From Sphingomonas horti (GTDB lineage Bacteria; Pseudomonadota; Alphaproteobacteria; Sphingomonadales; Sphingomonadaceae): a stretch of DNA of 64,000 nucleotides. The DNA lies in the NCBI RefSeq assembly GCF_009753715.1, contig NZ_WQMS01000016.1, forward strand, positions 248,001 through 312,000, in the 5' to 3' direction. The position numbers and the translations under genes were made by a program. This document shows positions 51,866 through 60,654 of this stretch, piece after piece. The number at the start of each line of letters is the position of its first letter. Position 1 is the stretch's first letter. The notes beneath the pieces are model-generated. The model was given only the letters and a program-made list of their open reading frames with translations. It was not told the origin of the DNA and ran no database searches.

Positions 51866-51959
51866 TTTGAAATCCGTGTCACGCATGGCGAACGCAGAAT
51901 ATGGCAAGCCGGCTCCCTCGGGCAAGGCCCGGCACCCGCCATTAACCGCACAAACGAAA

Positions 51960-51987
51960 ACGGCCGCCCCGGGGGAGGGGCGGCCGT
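51960..51987 (-). terminator. Rho-independent terminator after the phasin gene
   Basis: On the minus strand: ACGGCCGCCCC, loop of six, GGGGCGGCCGT, then TTTCGTTTG. A perfect 11-bp stem about 60 bases after the phasin stop and upstream of the clpS start. Confidence 0.85.
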
Positions 51988-52044
51988 CAGAGTCGACCGG
52001 CTCAAGAGGGGAAGGGGAGCCGGCTGATGAAAGCTACGCTACGG

Positions 52045-52686
52045 TTACGCGGCAGCCTTGAACTTCTCCGCCGCGACGGCGAAGCGGTTCGAAATCGGCT
52101 GGAACACGTCGCCGGCGACCTTGAGCAGCGTCTCGCTGTTCTTCGAGGTCTCGGCGATCAGCTGGTCGAACGCGGTGCGCGCGAACTCGCTCTGCAGCTG
52201 GAAGAATTCGGTCGGGGTCTTGGCCGACGCGAAGTTCTTCAGGGCAGCGGTGGTCTGCTCGAAGTTCTTGCGGGCGGTCTCGGCCGCCTGCTGGCCGAGC
52301 GTCTCGGCCGCCTTGGCGGCGACGCGGCCCGATTCGACCAGCGCTTCGATGTTGCCCTTATTGAACTCGTTCAGCTCCTCGACCAGCTTGGTCGAGCGCT
52401 CGACGGCCGCCTTGGTGCGGGCGTTGACGTCGCCAAAGAATTCGGTGGCGCGAGCCTGTGCGTCCTGCGCGAAGTTCTGGGCGGTGTTGTTGACGGTGTC
52501 GGTCATGGTCGGTCCTTTCGTGCTCGGTTCGGCCGGCGTCGCGACCGGCTGGGATTCGACGGTGGCGGCCGCGATCGCCGCCGGGGCGGTCATCGCCTTC
52601 TCCGCGGCCGGCTGAACGGCCTTGGGAGGAGCTGCCTTCTTGGCAGATGGGGCCTTCGGGGCCGCGGCCTTGCTGTCCTTGCTCAT
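52045..52686 (-). CDS. Phasin family protein
   Basis: A 213-residue phasin, which coats polyhydroxyalkanoate granules. The N-terminal 60 residues are Ala/Lys/Pro-rich; the phasin domain covers about residues 61-213 (DTVNNTAQNFAQDAQARATEFFGDVNARTKAAVERSTKLVEELNEFNKGNIEALVESGR...SETLLKVAGDVFQPISNRFAVAAEKFKAAA). An internal ATG at 52506 has a good site (AAAGGA) and would give a 153-residue form; two products may exist. No other polyhydroxyalkanoate gene is in the window. Confidence 0.88.
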   Translation of the reverse strand: MSKDSKAAAPKAPSAKKAAPPKAVQPAAEKAMTAPAAIAAATVESQPVATPAEPSTKGPTMTDTVNNTAQNFAQDAQARATEFFGDVNARTKAAVERSTKLVEELNEFNKGNIEALVESGRVAAKAAETLGQQAAETARKNFEQTTAALKNFASAKTPTEFFQLQSEFARTAFDQLIAETSKNSETLLKVAGDVFQPISNRFAVAAEKFKAAA

Positions 52687-52713
52687 CGGAAACGAACTTC
52701 CCCGATCGTTATG

Positions 52714-52773
52714 TTGCAGTGCACAATATAGGATCGGCGCGCGAAGTTCAAGGGATTTTTGTGCAGTGCACAA
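52714..52773. promoter_or_regulatory. Paired TGCAGTGCACAA operator-like sites
   Basis: TTGTGCAGTGCACAA at 52759-52773 is a perfect 7+1+7 inverted repeat; TTGCAGTGCACAA at 52714-52726 is a near copy, about 47 bases away centre to centre. They lie 28-87 bases upstream of the phasin start. TGC-rich sites of this kind are bound by the PHA-responsive repressor PhaR in other alphaproteobacteria, so autoregulated phasin control is the likely role. Confidence 0.6.
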
Positions 52774-52844
52774 TTGACGGGGTTCCCGGCCGGCGATGCC
52801 GCATCTCCCGAGTAACCTTCCTCTGGACGTGCTTCGTCGCGCGG

Positions 52845-52860
52845 TTTACGTAAACGTCAG
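52845..52860 (+). promoter_or_regulatory. LiuR/TetR-like palindromic site before the monooxygenase
   Basis: GTTTACGTAAAC (52844-52855) is a perfect palindrome and extends to TTTACGTAAACGTCAG, close to the MerR-family LiuR-type motif (TTTACGTAAACGTAAA) known at branched-chain and fatty-acid catabolism genes. It lies 14 bases before the ATG of the monooxygenase gene, positioned to repress or activate it. The regulator is not in the window. Confidence 0.5.
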
Positions 52861-52873
52861 GAAGGATGCGGGC

Positions 52874-54373
52874 ATGACGGTCGAATCGGTTGACGTGCTG
52901 GTGGTGGGCGCCGGGATCTCCGGCATCGACGCAGGCTATCACCTGCAGACCTATTGCCCGGGCAAGAGCTACGTGATCCTGGAAGCGCGCGACGATCTTG
53001 GCGGCACCTGGGACCTGTTCCGCTATCCGGGCATCCGCTCCGATTCAGACATGCATACCCTGGGCTTCTCCTTCCGCCCGTGGACGGAAGCCAAGGCGAT
53101 CGCCGACGGTCCCTCGATCAAGAAATATCTGCGCGAAGCGGCCGAGCATTACGGCATCGACAGGCATATCCGCTACCAGCACCGGGTGCAGCGCGCGTCG
53201 TGGGATTCGGCGAGCGCGCGCTGGACGGTCGAGGTGGAGCGCGGCCCGAACAAGGAGCCGGCGACTTATTCGGCCAACTTCCTCTTCATGTGCAGCGGCT
53301 ATTATAACTACGGCGAAGGCTATACGCCGGACTTCCTGGGCCGCGCCGACTTCCGCGGCCAGATCGTGCATCCGCAGCATTGGCCCGAGAATCTGGATTA
53401 TAAAGGCAAGCGCGTGATCGTGATCGGATCGGGCGCGACCGCGGTCACGCTGATCCCGGAAATGGCCAGGGACGCGGCGCATGTGACGATGCTGCAGCGC
53501 TCGCCGACCTACATGGTTTCGCGCCCCAGCCAGGACAAAGTCGCGAACGCGCTCAGGAAAGTGCTGCCGTCGAAGCTCGCTTATGGCCTGACGCGCTGGA
53601 AGAACGTGCTGCTCGGCATGTATTTCTACAAGAAGACCCGCACCAACCCCGAAGGGGTCAATGCCTGGGTGCTGGAACGCGTGAGGGCGCTGCTGCCCGA
53701 AGGCTATGACATGGCGCATTTCACGCCCAGCTATAATGTCTGGGACCAACGCCTCTGCCTCGTGCCCGACGATGATCTGTTCGCGGCGATCCGCGATGGC
53801 TCGGCCGAGGTGGTGACGGGCCATATCGACCGCTTCACGCCGAAAGGCATCCTGCTGAAGGATGGCCGCGAGCTGGAGGCGGACATCATCGTGACCGCGA
53901 CGGGCCTCAGCATCCAGCTGCTGAGCGGCGTCGGCTTCGTGGTCGACGGCGAACCCGTCGCGCTGTCGCGGACCATGACCTACAAGGCGATGATGTTCTC
54001 GGGCGTGCCGAACCTCGCGACGTCGTTTGGCTACACCAATGCGTCGTGGACGCTGAAGGCGGACCTCACCTGCATGTACGTCGCGCGGCTGCTGAACCAC
54101 ATGGACCGCACCGGCACCCAGATCGCGACGCCGGTGCTCGACGATCCCGAGGTCGAGGAACAGCCCTGGCTCAGCTTCACCTCCGGCTATGTCCAGCGCG
54201 CGCTCGACACCCTTCCGAAGCAGGGATCGAAGCGTCCCTGGCGCGTCCACCAGAATTACGCGCTCGACATGCTCGACCTGAAATTCGGCAAGGTCGAGGA
54301 CGGCGCGATGACCTTCCGCAAGGCCGGCGCGGTCAAACGCGAAGCAGCACAGGAGCTGATGGCGGCGGAGTAG
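52874..54373 (+). CDS. Baeyer-Villiger-type flavin monooxygenase
   Basis: A 499-residue FAD/NADPH enzyme. The FAD loop VVGAGISGIDAGYH is near the N-terminus; FRGQIVHPQHW fits the type I BVMO fingerprint FxGxxxHxxxW; the second Rossmann loop is VIVIGSGATAVTLIP. The protein inserts oxygen beside a carbonyl or oxidises heteroatoms; the substrate is not predictable. ATG 52874 with AAGGAT ahead is preferred to an upstream extension. It is divergent from the phasin gene. A LexA box follows its stop at 54388. Confidence 0.9.
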   Translation: MTVESVDVLVVGAGISGIDAGYHLQTYCPGKSYVILEARDDLGGTWDLFRYPGIRSDSDMHTLGFSFRPWTEAKAIADGPSIKKYLREAAEHYGIDRHIRYQHRVQRASWDSASARWTVEVERGPNKEPATYSANFLFMCSGYYNYGEGYTPDFLGRADFRGQIVHPQHWPENLDYKGKRVIVIGSGATAVTLIPEMARDAAHVTMLQRSPTYMVSRPSQDKVANALRKVLPSKLAYGLTRWKNVLLGMYFYKKTRTNPEGVNAWVLERVRALLPEGYDMAHFTPSYNVWDQRLCLVPDDDLFAAIRDGSAEVVTGHIDRFTPKGILLKDGRELEADIIVTATGLSIQLLSGVGFVVDGEPVALSRTMTYKAMMFSGVPNLATSFGYTNASWTLKADLTCMYVARLLNHMDRTGTQIATPVLDDPEVEEQPWLSFTSGYVQRALDTLPKQGSKRPWRVHQNYALDMLDLKFGKVEDGAMTFRKAGAVKREAAQELMAAE

Positions 54374-54387
54374 GCCGGATCAGGCTG

Positions 54388-54402
54388 GAACATAGGTAGA
54401 AC
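54388..54402. promoter_or_regulatory. LexA (SOS) box upstream of dnaE2
   Basis: GAAC-ATAGGTA-GAAC is an exact match to the alphaproteobacterial SOS box GAAC-N7-GAAC (GTTC-N7-GTTC on the other strand). It lies 31 bases before the dnaE2 ATG and after the stop of the monooxygenase, so it should place dnaE2 under its own LexA-controlled promoter. Confidence 0.85.
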
Positions 54403-54432
54403 AAAGGTGTAATTGGTCCGGCGAATCGGGCC

Positions 54433-57400
54433 ATGTACACGGAACTCAACGTCTCCACGCATTTCAGTTTTCTGCGCGGCGTCTCCAGCGCGGAGGAGCT
54501 GTTCGCGGCCGCCGCCTTGCTCGGATACGAGGCGCTCGGGATCACAGACCGGAACACGGTCGCGGGGCTGGTCAAGGCGCTCTGCGCCAGCGACACGACC
54601 GGCGTGCGTCTGGTCGCCGGTTGCCGGCTGGACCTGATGGACGGGACCGGCCTGCTGGTCTGGCCCGAGGATCGGCCCGCCTGGTCCCGCCTCACCCGCC
54701 TGCTGACGATCGGCAAGGGTCGCATCGACCGCCGGAAAGGCGAGAAGGGCCAATGCTTCCTTCACTGGGAGGACGTCGCGGCCTGGAGCCACGGGCTGGT
54801 CGCGGCGCTGGTGCCGGACGAGGCGGATCGGGTGACCGGAATCGCGCTTGCCCAGATGGCCGACATCTTCGGTGATCGCGCGCATCTGGCGCTTGCCCAT
54901 CGCCGTCGGCCGGGCGAGGCGATGCGGCTGCATGGGCTCGACGCGCTGGCCCGGCGTTATGGCGTGCGGCCGGTCGCGACCGGCGACGCGCTCTACGACA
55001 GTCCGGACAAGCGGGTGCTTCAGGACGTGGTGACCGCGATCCGCGAGCATTGCACGATCGACGAGCTCGGCTTCCGTCGTGAACGCCATGCCGACCGGCA
55101 TCTGAAGAGCCCAAAGGAAATGGAACGGCTGTTCGCCCGCTTTCCCGACGCCGTGCGCGCCACCGCCGATATCGCCGAACGCTGCACCTTCTCCTTGCGC
55201 GAGCTCAGCTATCAATATCCCGACGAAATCGTGATGTCCGGCCGCAGCCCGCAGGACGCGCTGGAACGGATGACGCGCAAGGCCCTCGACGATCTCTACC
55301 GTGGCGATCCGCCCGAATCCCATCGCTCGCTGCTGACGAAGGAACTGGAGCAGGTCGCGAAGTGGCAATATGCGCCCTATTTCCTGACCGTCCATTCGAT
55401 CGTCCAGTTCGCGCGCAGCCAGGACATTCTGTGCCAGGGCCGGGGGTCGGCGGCGAATTCGATGATCTGCTTCGTGCTGGGCATCACGTCGATCGACCCG
55501 GTCAAGCACCAGCTCCTGTTCGAACGCTTCCTCTCCGACGCGCGCGACGAACCGCCCGACATCGACGTCGATTTCGAGCATGAACGGCGCGAGGAAGTGA
55601 TCCAGTGGATCTACGAGACCTACGGCCACTCCCACGCCGCGCTGGCGGCCGTGGTCAGCCGTTTCCGCACGCGGGGTGCCGTACGGGAGGTGGGCAAGGC
55701 GCTCGGGCTGCCCGAGGACGTGACGGGGGCCATTTCGGGCCAGGTCTGGGGCTGGTCGAGCGATGGCGTCGCCGAGCGCCATGTCGAGCAGCTCGGCCTC
55801 GACCTCAACGAGCCGCGGCTGGCGCTGACGCTGGAGCTGAGCCGCCAGCTGATCGGCACGCCGCGCCATTTGAGCCAGCATCCGGGCGGCTTCGTGCTGA
55901 CCCGCGACCGATTGGACGACCTCGTACCCATCGCGCCCGCGACGATGGAGGATCGGCGCGTCGTCGAATGGGAGAAAGACGATCTCGAAGAGCTGAAGAT
56001 CATGAAGGTCGACGTGCTGGGGCTGGGCATGCTCGGCTGCATGCGCCGCGCGTTCGACCTGCTGCACGAGCACAAGGGGCAGCGCCTGACGCTCGCCTCG
56101 CCCGAAATGCAGGTCGACGATCCCCAAGTCTATGACATGATCTGCGAGGCCGACACGCTCGGCGCGTTCCAGATCGAAAGCCGGGCGCAGATGTCGATGC
56201 TGCCGCGGCTGAAGCCTAGGAAATTCTACGACATCGTCATCCAGGTCGCGATCGTGCGCCCGGGGCCGATCCAGGGCGACATGGTCCATCCCTATCTGCG
56301 GCGGCGTGAAGGGAAGGAAGAGCCGGAATATCCGAAGCAGGAGCTGAAGGACGTTCTCGAAAAGACGCTGGGCGTGCCGCTGTTCCAGGAACAGGCGATG
56401 AAAGTCGCGATCGTGGGCGCGGGCTTCAGCGCCGTCGAGGCCGACGAGCTCCGCCGCGCGATGGCGACGTTCAAGTCCAGGGGCGGGGTCGACAAATTCC
56501 GCGACAAGATGGTCGGCGGCATGCTCGCGAACGGCTATGCGCGCGACTTCGCCGAACGCACCTTCAAGCAGATCGAAGGCTTCGGCAGCTACGGCTTTCC
56601 CGAGAGCCACGCCGCCAGCTTCGCCAAGATCGCCTACGCGTCGTGCTGGATGAAATACCATCATCCGGAAATCTTCTGCGCCGCGCTGCTCAACGCGCAG
56701 CCGATGGGCTTCTACGCGCCGGCCCAGATCGTCCGCGACGCGCGCGCGCATGGCGTGGGGGTGCTGCCGCCTTCAGTGAATGCGAGCCGCTGGGATTGCA
56801 CGCTGGAAGGAGATGCGGATCGCAAGCCGGTTCGTCTGGGCCTGAGGCTGGTCAAAGGCCTTTCGAACCAACACGCCTCGCTGATCGCGACCGCTGCGAT
56901 GGACAGTCCCTTCACATCGATCGAGGACGCCTGGCATCGCTCGGGCGTGCCGGTCGCGGCGCTTGAGCGGCTGGCCGAAGCGGATGCGTTCGCCTGCCTG
57001 GGCGTCGACCGGCGTCAGGCGCTCTGGCAGGTGAAAGGCCTTGGCTATACCGAGCTGCCGCTGTTCAAGGCGGTCGAAAGCCGCGAGCCCGCCGCCACGT
57101 TTCGCCCCATGGCGGAAGGGCGGGAGGTGGTCGAGGATTATGGCGCGATCCAGCTATCGCTCCGCCACCATCCGCTGCGCTTCCTCCGGCCGGAGCTGGG
57201 CCGCCAGCGCATCGTGCCGGCGGGCCGGCTTGCCGCCCTGAAGGATGGCGCAAGAGTGACCGTCGCCGGCATCATCCTGGTCCGCCAGCGACCCGGCAAA
57301 GGCAATGTCTGCTTCATCACGATCGAGGACGAGACCGGCATTGCCAACGTCATCGTCTGGCAGCGCGATTTCGAGCGGCAACGGCGCGCGATCATGGGAT

Positions 57401-57609
57401 CGGCGATGATCACGGTGCATGGACGGCTGCAGATCGAGGGCAAGGTGATCCACATCGTCAGCGACCGGATCGAGGATTCGACGCAGCTGCTGCGCCAGGT
57501 CGGCGAAATGGACTTCCCGCACCACACTGGCCGCGGCGATGGCGCGACCCATGGCGGCTCGCCGGATCGCGGCGAATTGATCCGGGTGAAGACCCGCGAT
57601 TTCCACTGA
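54433..57609 (+). CDS. dnaE2: Error-prone DNA polymerase DnaE2 (ImuC)
   Basis: A 1058-residue C-family polymerase for translesion synthesis and damage-induced mutagenesis. The PHP domain (residues 1-230, ELNVSTHFSFLRGVSS) is followed by the polymerase with the metal triad in DEPPDIDVDFEHERREEV and the later MKVDVLGLGML; FGSYGFPESHAASF is a DnaE2 mark; an OB-fold near the end holds VTVAGIILVRQRPGKGNVCFITIEDETG. The length is that of DnaE2, shorter than DnaE1. A perfect LexA box precedes it. The usual partners imuA and imuB are not adjacent. Confidence 0.97.
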   Translation: MYTELNVSTHFSFLRGVSSAEELFAAAALLGYEALGITDRNTVAGLVKALCASDTTGVRLVAGCRLDLMDGTGLLVWPEDRPAWSRLTRLLTIGKGRIDRRKGEKGQCFLHWEDVAAWSHGLVAALVPDEADRVTGIALAQMADIFGDRAHLALAHRRRPGEAMRLHGLDALARRYGVRPVATGDALYDSPDKRVLQDVVTAIREHCTIDELGFRRERHADRHLKSPKEMERLFARFPDAVRATADIAERCTFSLRELSYQYPDEIVMSGRSPQDALERMTRKALDDLYRGDPPESHRSLLTKELEQVAKWQYAPYFLTVHSIVQFARSQDILCQGRGSAANSMICFVLGITSIDPVKHQLLFERFLSDARDEPPDIDVDFEHERREEVIQWIYETYGHSHAALAAVVSRFRTRGAVREVGKALGLPEDVTGAISGQVWGWSSDGVAERHVEQLGLDLNEPRLALTLELSRQLIGTPRHLSQHPGGFVLTRDRLDDLVPIAPATMEDRRVVEWEKDDLEELKIMKVDVLGLGMLGCMRRAFDLLHEHKGQRLTLASPEMQVDDPQVYDMICEADTLGAFQIESRAQMSMLPRLKPRKFYDIVIQVAIVRPGPIQGDMVHPYLRRREGKEEPEYPKQELKDVLEKTLGVPLFQEQAMKVAIVGAGFSAVEADELRRAMATFKSRGGVDKFRDKMVGGMLANGYARDFAERTFKQIEGFGSYGFPESHAASFAKIAYASCWMKYHHPEIFCAALLNAQPMGFYAPAQIVRDARAHGVGVLPPSVNASRWDCTLEGDADRKPVRLGLRLVKGLSNQHASLIATAAMDSPFTSIEDAWHRSGVPVAALERLAEADAFACLGVDRRQALWQVKGLGYTELPLFKAVESREPAATFRPMAEGREVVEDYGAIQLSLRHHPLRFLRPELGRQRIVPAGRLAALKDGARVTVAGIILVRQRPGKGNVCFITIEDETGIANVIVWQRDFERQRRAIMGSAMITVHGRLQIEGKVIHIVSDRIEDSTQLLRQVGEMDFPHHTGRGDGATHGGSPDRGELIRVKTRDFH

Positions 57610-57613
57610 ACCT

Positions 57614-59737
57614 CTATTTCGTCCCCAAAATCGCCGGATCGTGCGCCTTGGCCCAGTTGGCCTCTCCGATCACATAGGCGCGTGCCGCTTCCGCATCGGC
57701 GGGGCTCATCACTTTCGCGAAGCTGACCATGCCGCGGTCGTGCAGCGCGCCGTCGATGACGATGCTCTTCCACGTGTCCGCGTCGCCGAGCGCGCCGGAA
57801 TGGCGGAGGTCCGGCGTCACGCCGCCGCTGACCGCGTTGGCGCCGTGGCAGACCTGGCAGAAGCGTCCGAACACGGCCTTGCCCTGCGCCACCTGCGCCG
57901 CCGGAGCCGTGGCTGGCGGCGGATCGAAGCTCATCGCCATGCCGGATGGAAGTGCCGGCAGCCGGCCCTTGCCGTCCAGCTTCAGCACGATCAGCCGCGG
58001 GATGCTCGGCACCTTGTTGGCGGCGCCTCCGGCATAGCCCGAGGTCAACGCCCAGGCTCCGCCGCGACTGGTCAGCAACGCGACATATTGCACGCCGTCG
58101 ATGCTGTAGGTCGAGGGCGCCGCGAGCACGCCCGACTGGACGGGCAGCGACCAGAGCTGCTTGCCGGTGTCCGCCGCATAGGCGCGGAACTCGCCCAGCG
58201 CCGTGCCCTGGAACACCAGATTGCCGGCGGTCGCGAGCGTGCCGCCGTTCCACGGCGTCGAATAGTCGACCCGCCACCGCGCCTTGCGCGCGACCGGGTC
58301 CCAGGCGACCAGCGCCCCCTTGGTCGCCGCGATCGCCGCCTTGATGAAGGCCGGGTCGGCCGGGAGCATGCCCTCGCTCATGTTCGCGCCGACATTGAAG
58401 CCGATCGCCTCGCGCGCCGCGTCCTTAGCGGACAGCGGCGGGATATAGCCGAAGCCGATGTCGTTGACCGGCAGGTAAACGAGCCCGGTCATGGGCGAGA
58501 AGCTCATCGGCTGCCAACTGTGTGCGCCGATCGGGGCGGGCGCCGCGAGGAACGGCTTGCCGTTCGCGCCGTAGCGCGCGTCCGGATTCTCGATCGGCCG
58601 CCAGGTCTTCGGATCATAGCTGGTCGCCCAATTGACCGCCGTGAACATGTCGGCGGACACGGGCTTGCCTGTCTCGCGGTCGATCACGAAGAAAAAGCCG
58701 TTCTTCGGCGCGTGCAGCAGCAGCTTGCGCCCGCCCAGCTCGGTCAGGACGATCGGCTGGGTGGCGGTATAGTCCCAGCTTTCGCCGGGCGTTTCCTGGT
58801 AATGCCATTTATAGGCGCCGGTGTTCGGGTCGAGCGCGACGATCGACGACAGGAACAGATTGTCGCCCTGGCCTTCGCTGCGCACCTGGTGGTTCCAGGG
58901 GCTGCCGTTGCCGACGCCGATATAGAGCTGGTCGAGCGCGGGGTCATAGACGATCGCGTCCCATGCGGTACCGCCGCCGCCCGATTGTTTCCACTGGCCG
59001 TTCGCGCTCCAGGTCGCAAAGGCCTTCGCCATGATCGGGTCGGACGCTTCGCCGTCCGGCTGCCCGGTCGGGTTCGGCACGGTGTAGAAGCGCCAGCGCT
59101 TCTTCCCCGTAGCTGCGTCATAGGCGGTGACATAGCCGCGCACGCCGAATTCGGCGCCGCCATTGCCGATGATCACCATGTCCTTCACCACCCGCGGCAC
59201 GCCCGTGATCGTGTAGGGCGTGGCGGGATCGGTGGTCTGCACGCTCCAGATCGGCTTGCCGGTTGCGGAATCGAGCGCGATCAGCCGCCCGTCCAGCGCG
59301 CCGAGATAAAGCCGGCCCTTCCACACCGCGACGCCGCGATTGACCACATCGCAACACGCCTGCACGCCCTTGTCGCCGGCAACCTGCGGGTCGAAGCTCC
59401 AGCGCGGCTTTCCGGTCACGGCGTCATAGGCGAACACCTTCGACCAGGGACCCGTGACGTACAGCGCACCGTCGACCATCACCGGCGTCGATTCGACGCC
59501 GCGCGCGTCGGGCAGGTCAGCGAACCAGGCGATGCCGAGGCGGCCAACCGTCGCATCGTTGATTTGGCTAAGGGGGCTAAACCTCTGCTCGGCATAATCG
59601 CGCCCGGCGGAAGGCCAGTCCGTCCCATCGCCGCCCTGGGTCAGATACGCCCCGTCGACCTTCGCGCCCGGTTTCACTCCCGTCTGCGCATAAGCCGCCG
59701 CGCCCAGCACCAGCGCCGCCGCAACCACTGCCCGCAT
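57614..59737 (-). CDS. PQQ-dependent quinohemoprotein alcohol dehydrogenase
   Basis: A 707-residue periplasmic enzyme with a Sec signal peptide (residues 1-18). The eight-bladed beta-propeller has W-docking repeats (GKPRWSFDP, GKKRWRF, ARWRVDYSTPW) and the adjacent-Cys ring motif QACCDVV that contacts PQQ. A C-terminal cytochrome c domain carries CQVCHG. It oxidises alcohols and passes electrons via heme c, a type II quinohemoprotein layout. GGGAGG precedes ATG 59737. No pqq biosynthesis gene is in the window. Its stop is 5 bases from the convergent dnaE2. Confidence 0.93.
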   Translation of the reverse strand: MRAVVAAALVLGAAAYAQTGVKPGAKVDGAYLTQGGDGTDWPSAGRDYAEQRFSPLSQINDATVGRLGIAWFADLPDARGVESTPVMVDGALYVTGPWSKVFAYDAVTGKPRWSFDPQVAGDKGVQACCDVVNRGVAVWKGRLYLGALDGRLIALDSATGKPIWSVQTTDPATPYTITGVPRVVKDMVIIGNGGAEFGVRGYVTAYDAATGKKRWRFYTVPNPTGQPDGEASDPIMAKAFATWSANGQWKQSGGGGTAWDAIVYDPALDQLYIGVGNGSPWNHQVRSEGQGDNLFLSSIVALDPNTGAYKWHYQETPGESWDYTATQPIVLTELGGRKLLLHAPKNGFFFVIDRETGKPVSADMFTAVNWATSYDPKTWRPIENPDARYGANGKPFLAAPAPIGAHSWQPMSFSPMTGLVYLPVNDIGFGYIPPLSAKDAAREAIGFNVGANMSEGMLPADPAFIKAAIAATKGALVAWDPVARKARWRVDYSTPWNGGTLATAGNLVFQGTALGEFRAYAADTGKQLWSLPVQSGVLAAPSTYSIDGVQYVALLTSRGGAWALTSGYAGGAANKVPSIPRLIVLKLDGKGRLPALPSGMAMSFDPPPATAPAAQVAQGKAVFGRFCQVCHGANAVSGGVTPDLRHSGALGDADTWKSIVIDGALHDRGMVSFAKVMSPADAEAARAYVIGEANWAKAHDPAILGTK

Positions 59738-59808
59738 GCCGCCTCCCCTCAATTTTGAAGGAATGTGCTGCATTGGGTTGCGATTTGCTACGGCTTTTTG
59801 CGCGCCTG

Positions 59809-60630
59809 TTAGAAGTAGGGGGGCCTATCCAGGCCGGCGGGGCTTTTTGTAAAGATCTCGCAGCCGGTTTCGGTGATCCCGACCGAATGTTCGAACTGGG
59901 CTGAGAGCGAGCGGTCGCGGGTTACGGCGGTCCAGCCGTCCTCCAGCACCTTGCAGTCGGGCCGGCCGATATTGATCATCGGCTCGATCGTGAAGAACAT
60001 GCCGGGCTTCAGTTCCGGCCCCGTCCCTGGCCGGCCGGCATGCACCACTTCCGGTGCGTCGTGGAACAGCCGCCCCACGCCATGCCCGCAGAAATCGCGG
60101 ACCACGCCATAGCGGTGTTTTTCGGCGAAGGACTGGATCGCGTGCGCGATATCGCCCAGCCGGTTGCCGGGCTTCGCCTGTTCGATCCCCAGCATCATCG
60201 CTTCATAGGTCACGTCGACCAGCCGCCGCGCCTTCACGCCGACATCGCCGATCAGATACATGCGGCTGGTGTCGCCGTGCCAGCCGTCGAGCAAAGGCGT
60301 CACGTCGACATTGACGATGTCGCCGTCCTTCAGCGTCCGCTCCGACGGGATGCCGTGGCAGACGACGTGATTGATCGAGATGCAGCTGGAATGGGTGTAG
60401 CCGCGATAGCCCAGCGTCGCCGGCACCGCGCCGCCGCGCAGCGTGTGCTCGCGGATGATCTCGTCGATCGCTTCGGTGCTGACGCCCGGCACCATATGCG
60501 GCGCGATCGCGTCCAGGATCTCGGCCGCCAGCCGCCCGGCCCGGCGCATCCCCTCGAACCCCTCGGGCCCGTGCAGCTTGATCGCATTCGTGCGCGTGGA
60601 GGCGGAATCCGCGTCGATATAGCTGGTCAT
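59809..60630 (-). CDS. map: Methionine aminopeptidase, type I
   Basis: A 273-residue metalloenzyme that removes initiator Met. Metal ligands: Asp in VNVDVTPLLDGWHGDTSRM (two Asp), His in FCGHGVG, Glu in FTIEPMI and Glu in FEHSVGIT. The pita-bread fold is complete and of normal length. The first 20 residues are slightly longer than E. coli. Follows the DUF5694 gene by 24 bases on the same strand. Confidence 0.97.
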   Translation of the reverse strand: MTSYIDADSASTRTNAIKLHGPEGFEGMRRAGRLAAEILDAIAPHMVPGVSTEAIDEIIREHTLRGGAVPATLGYRGYTHSSCISINHVVCHGIPSERTLKDGDIVNVDVTPLLDGWHGDTSRMYLIGDVGVKARRLVDVTYEAMMLGIEQAKPGNRLGDIAHAIQSFAEKHRYGVVRDFCGHGVGRLFHDAPEVVHAGRPGTGPELKPGMFFTIEPMINIGRPDCKVLEDGWTAVTRDRSLSAQFEHSVGITETGCEIFTKSPAGLDRPPYF

Positions 60631-60654
60631 GGCGCGGATATAGTCGCCGCGTCT

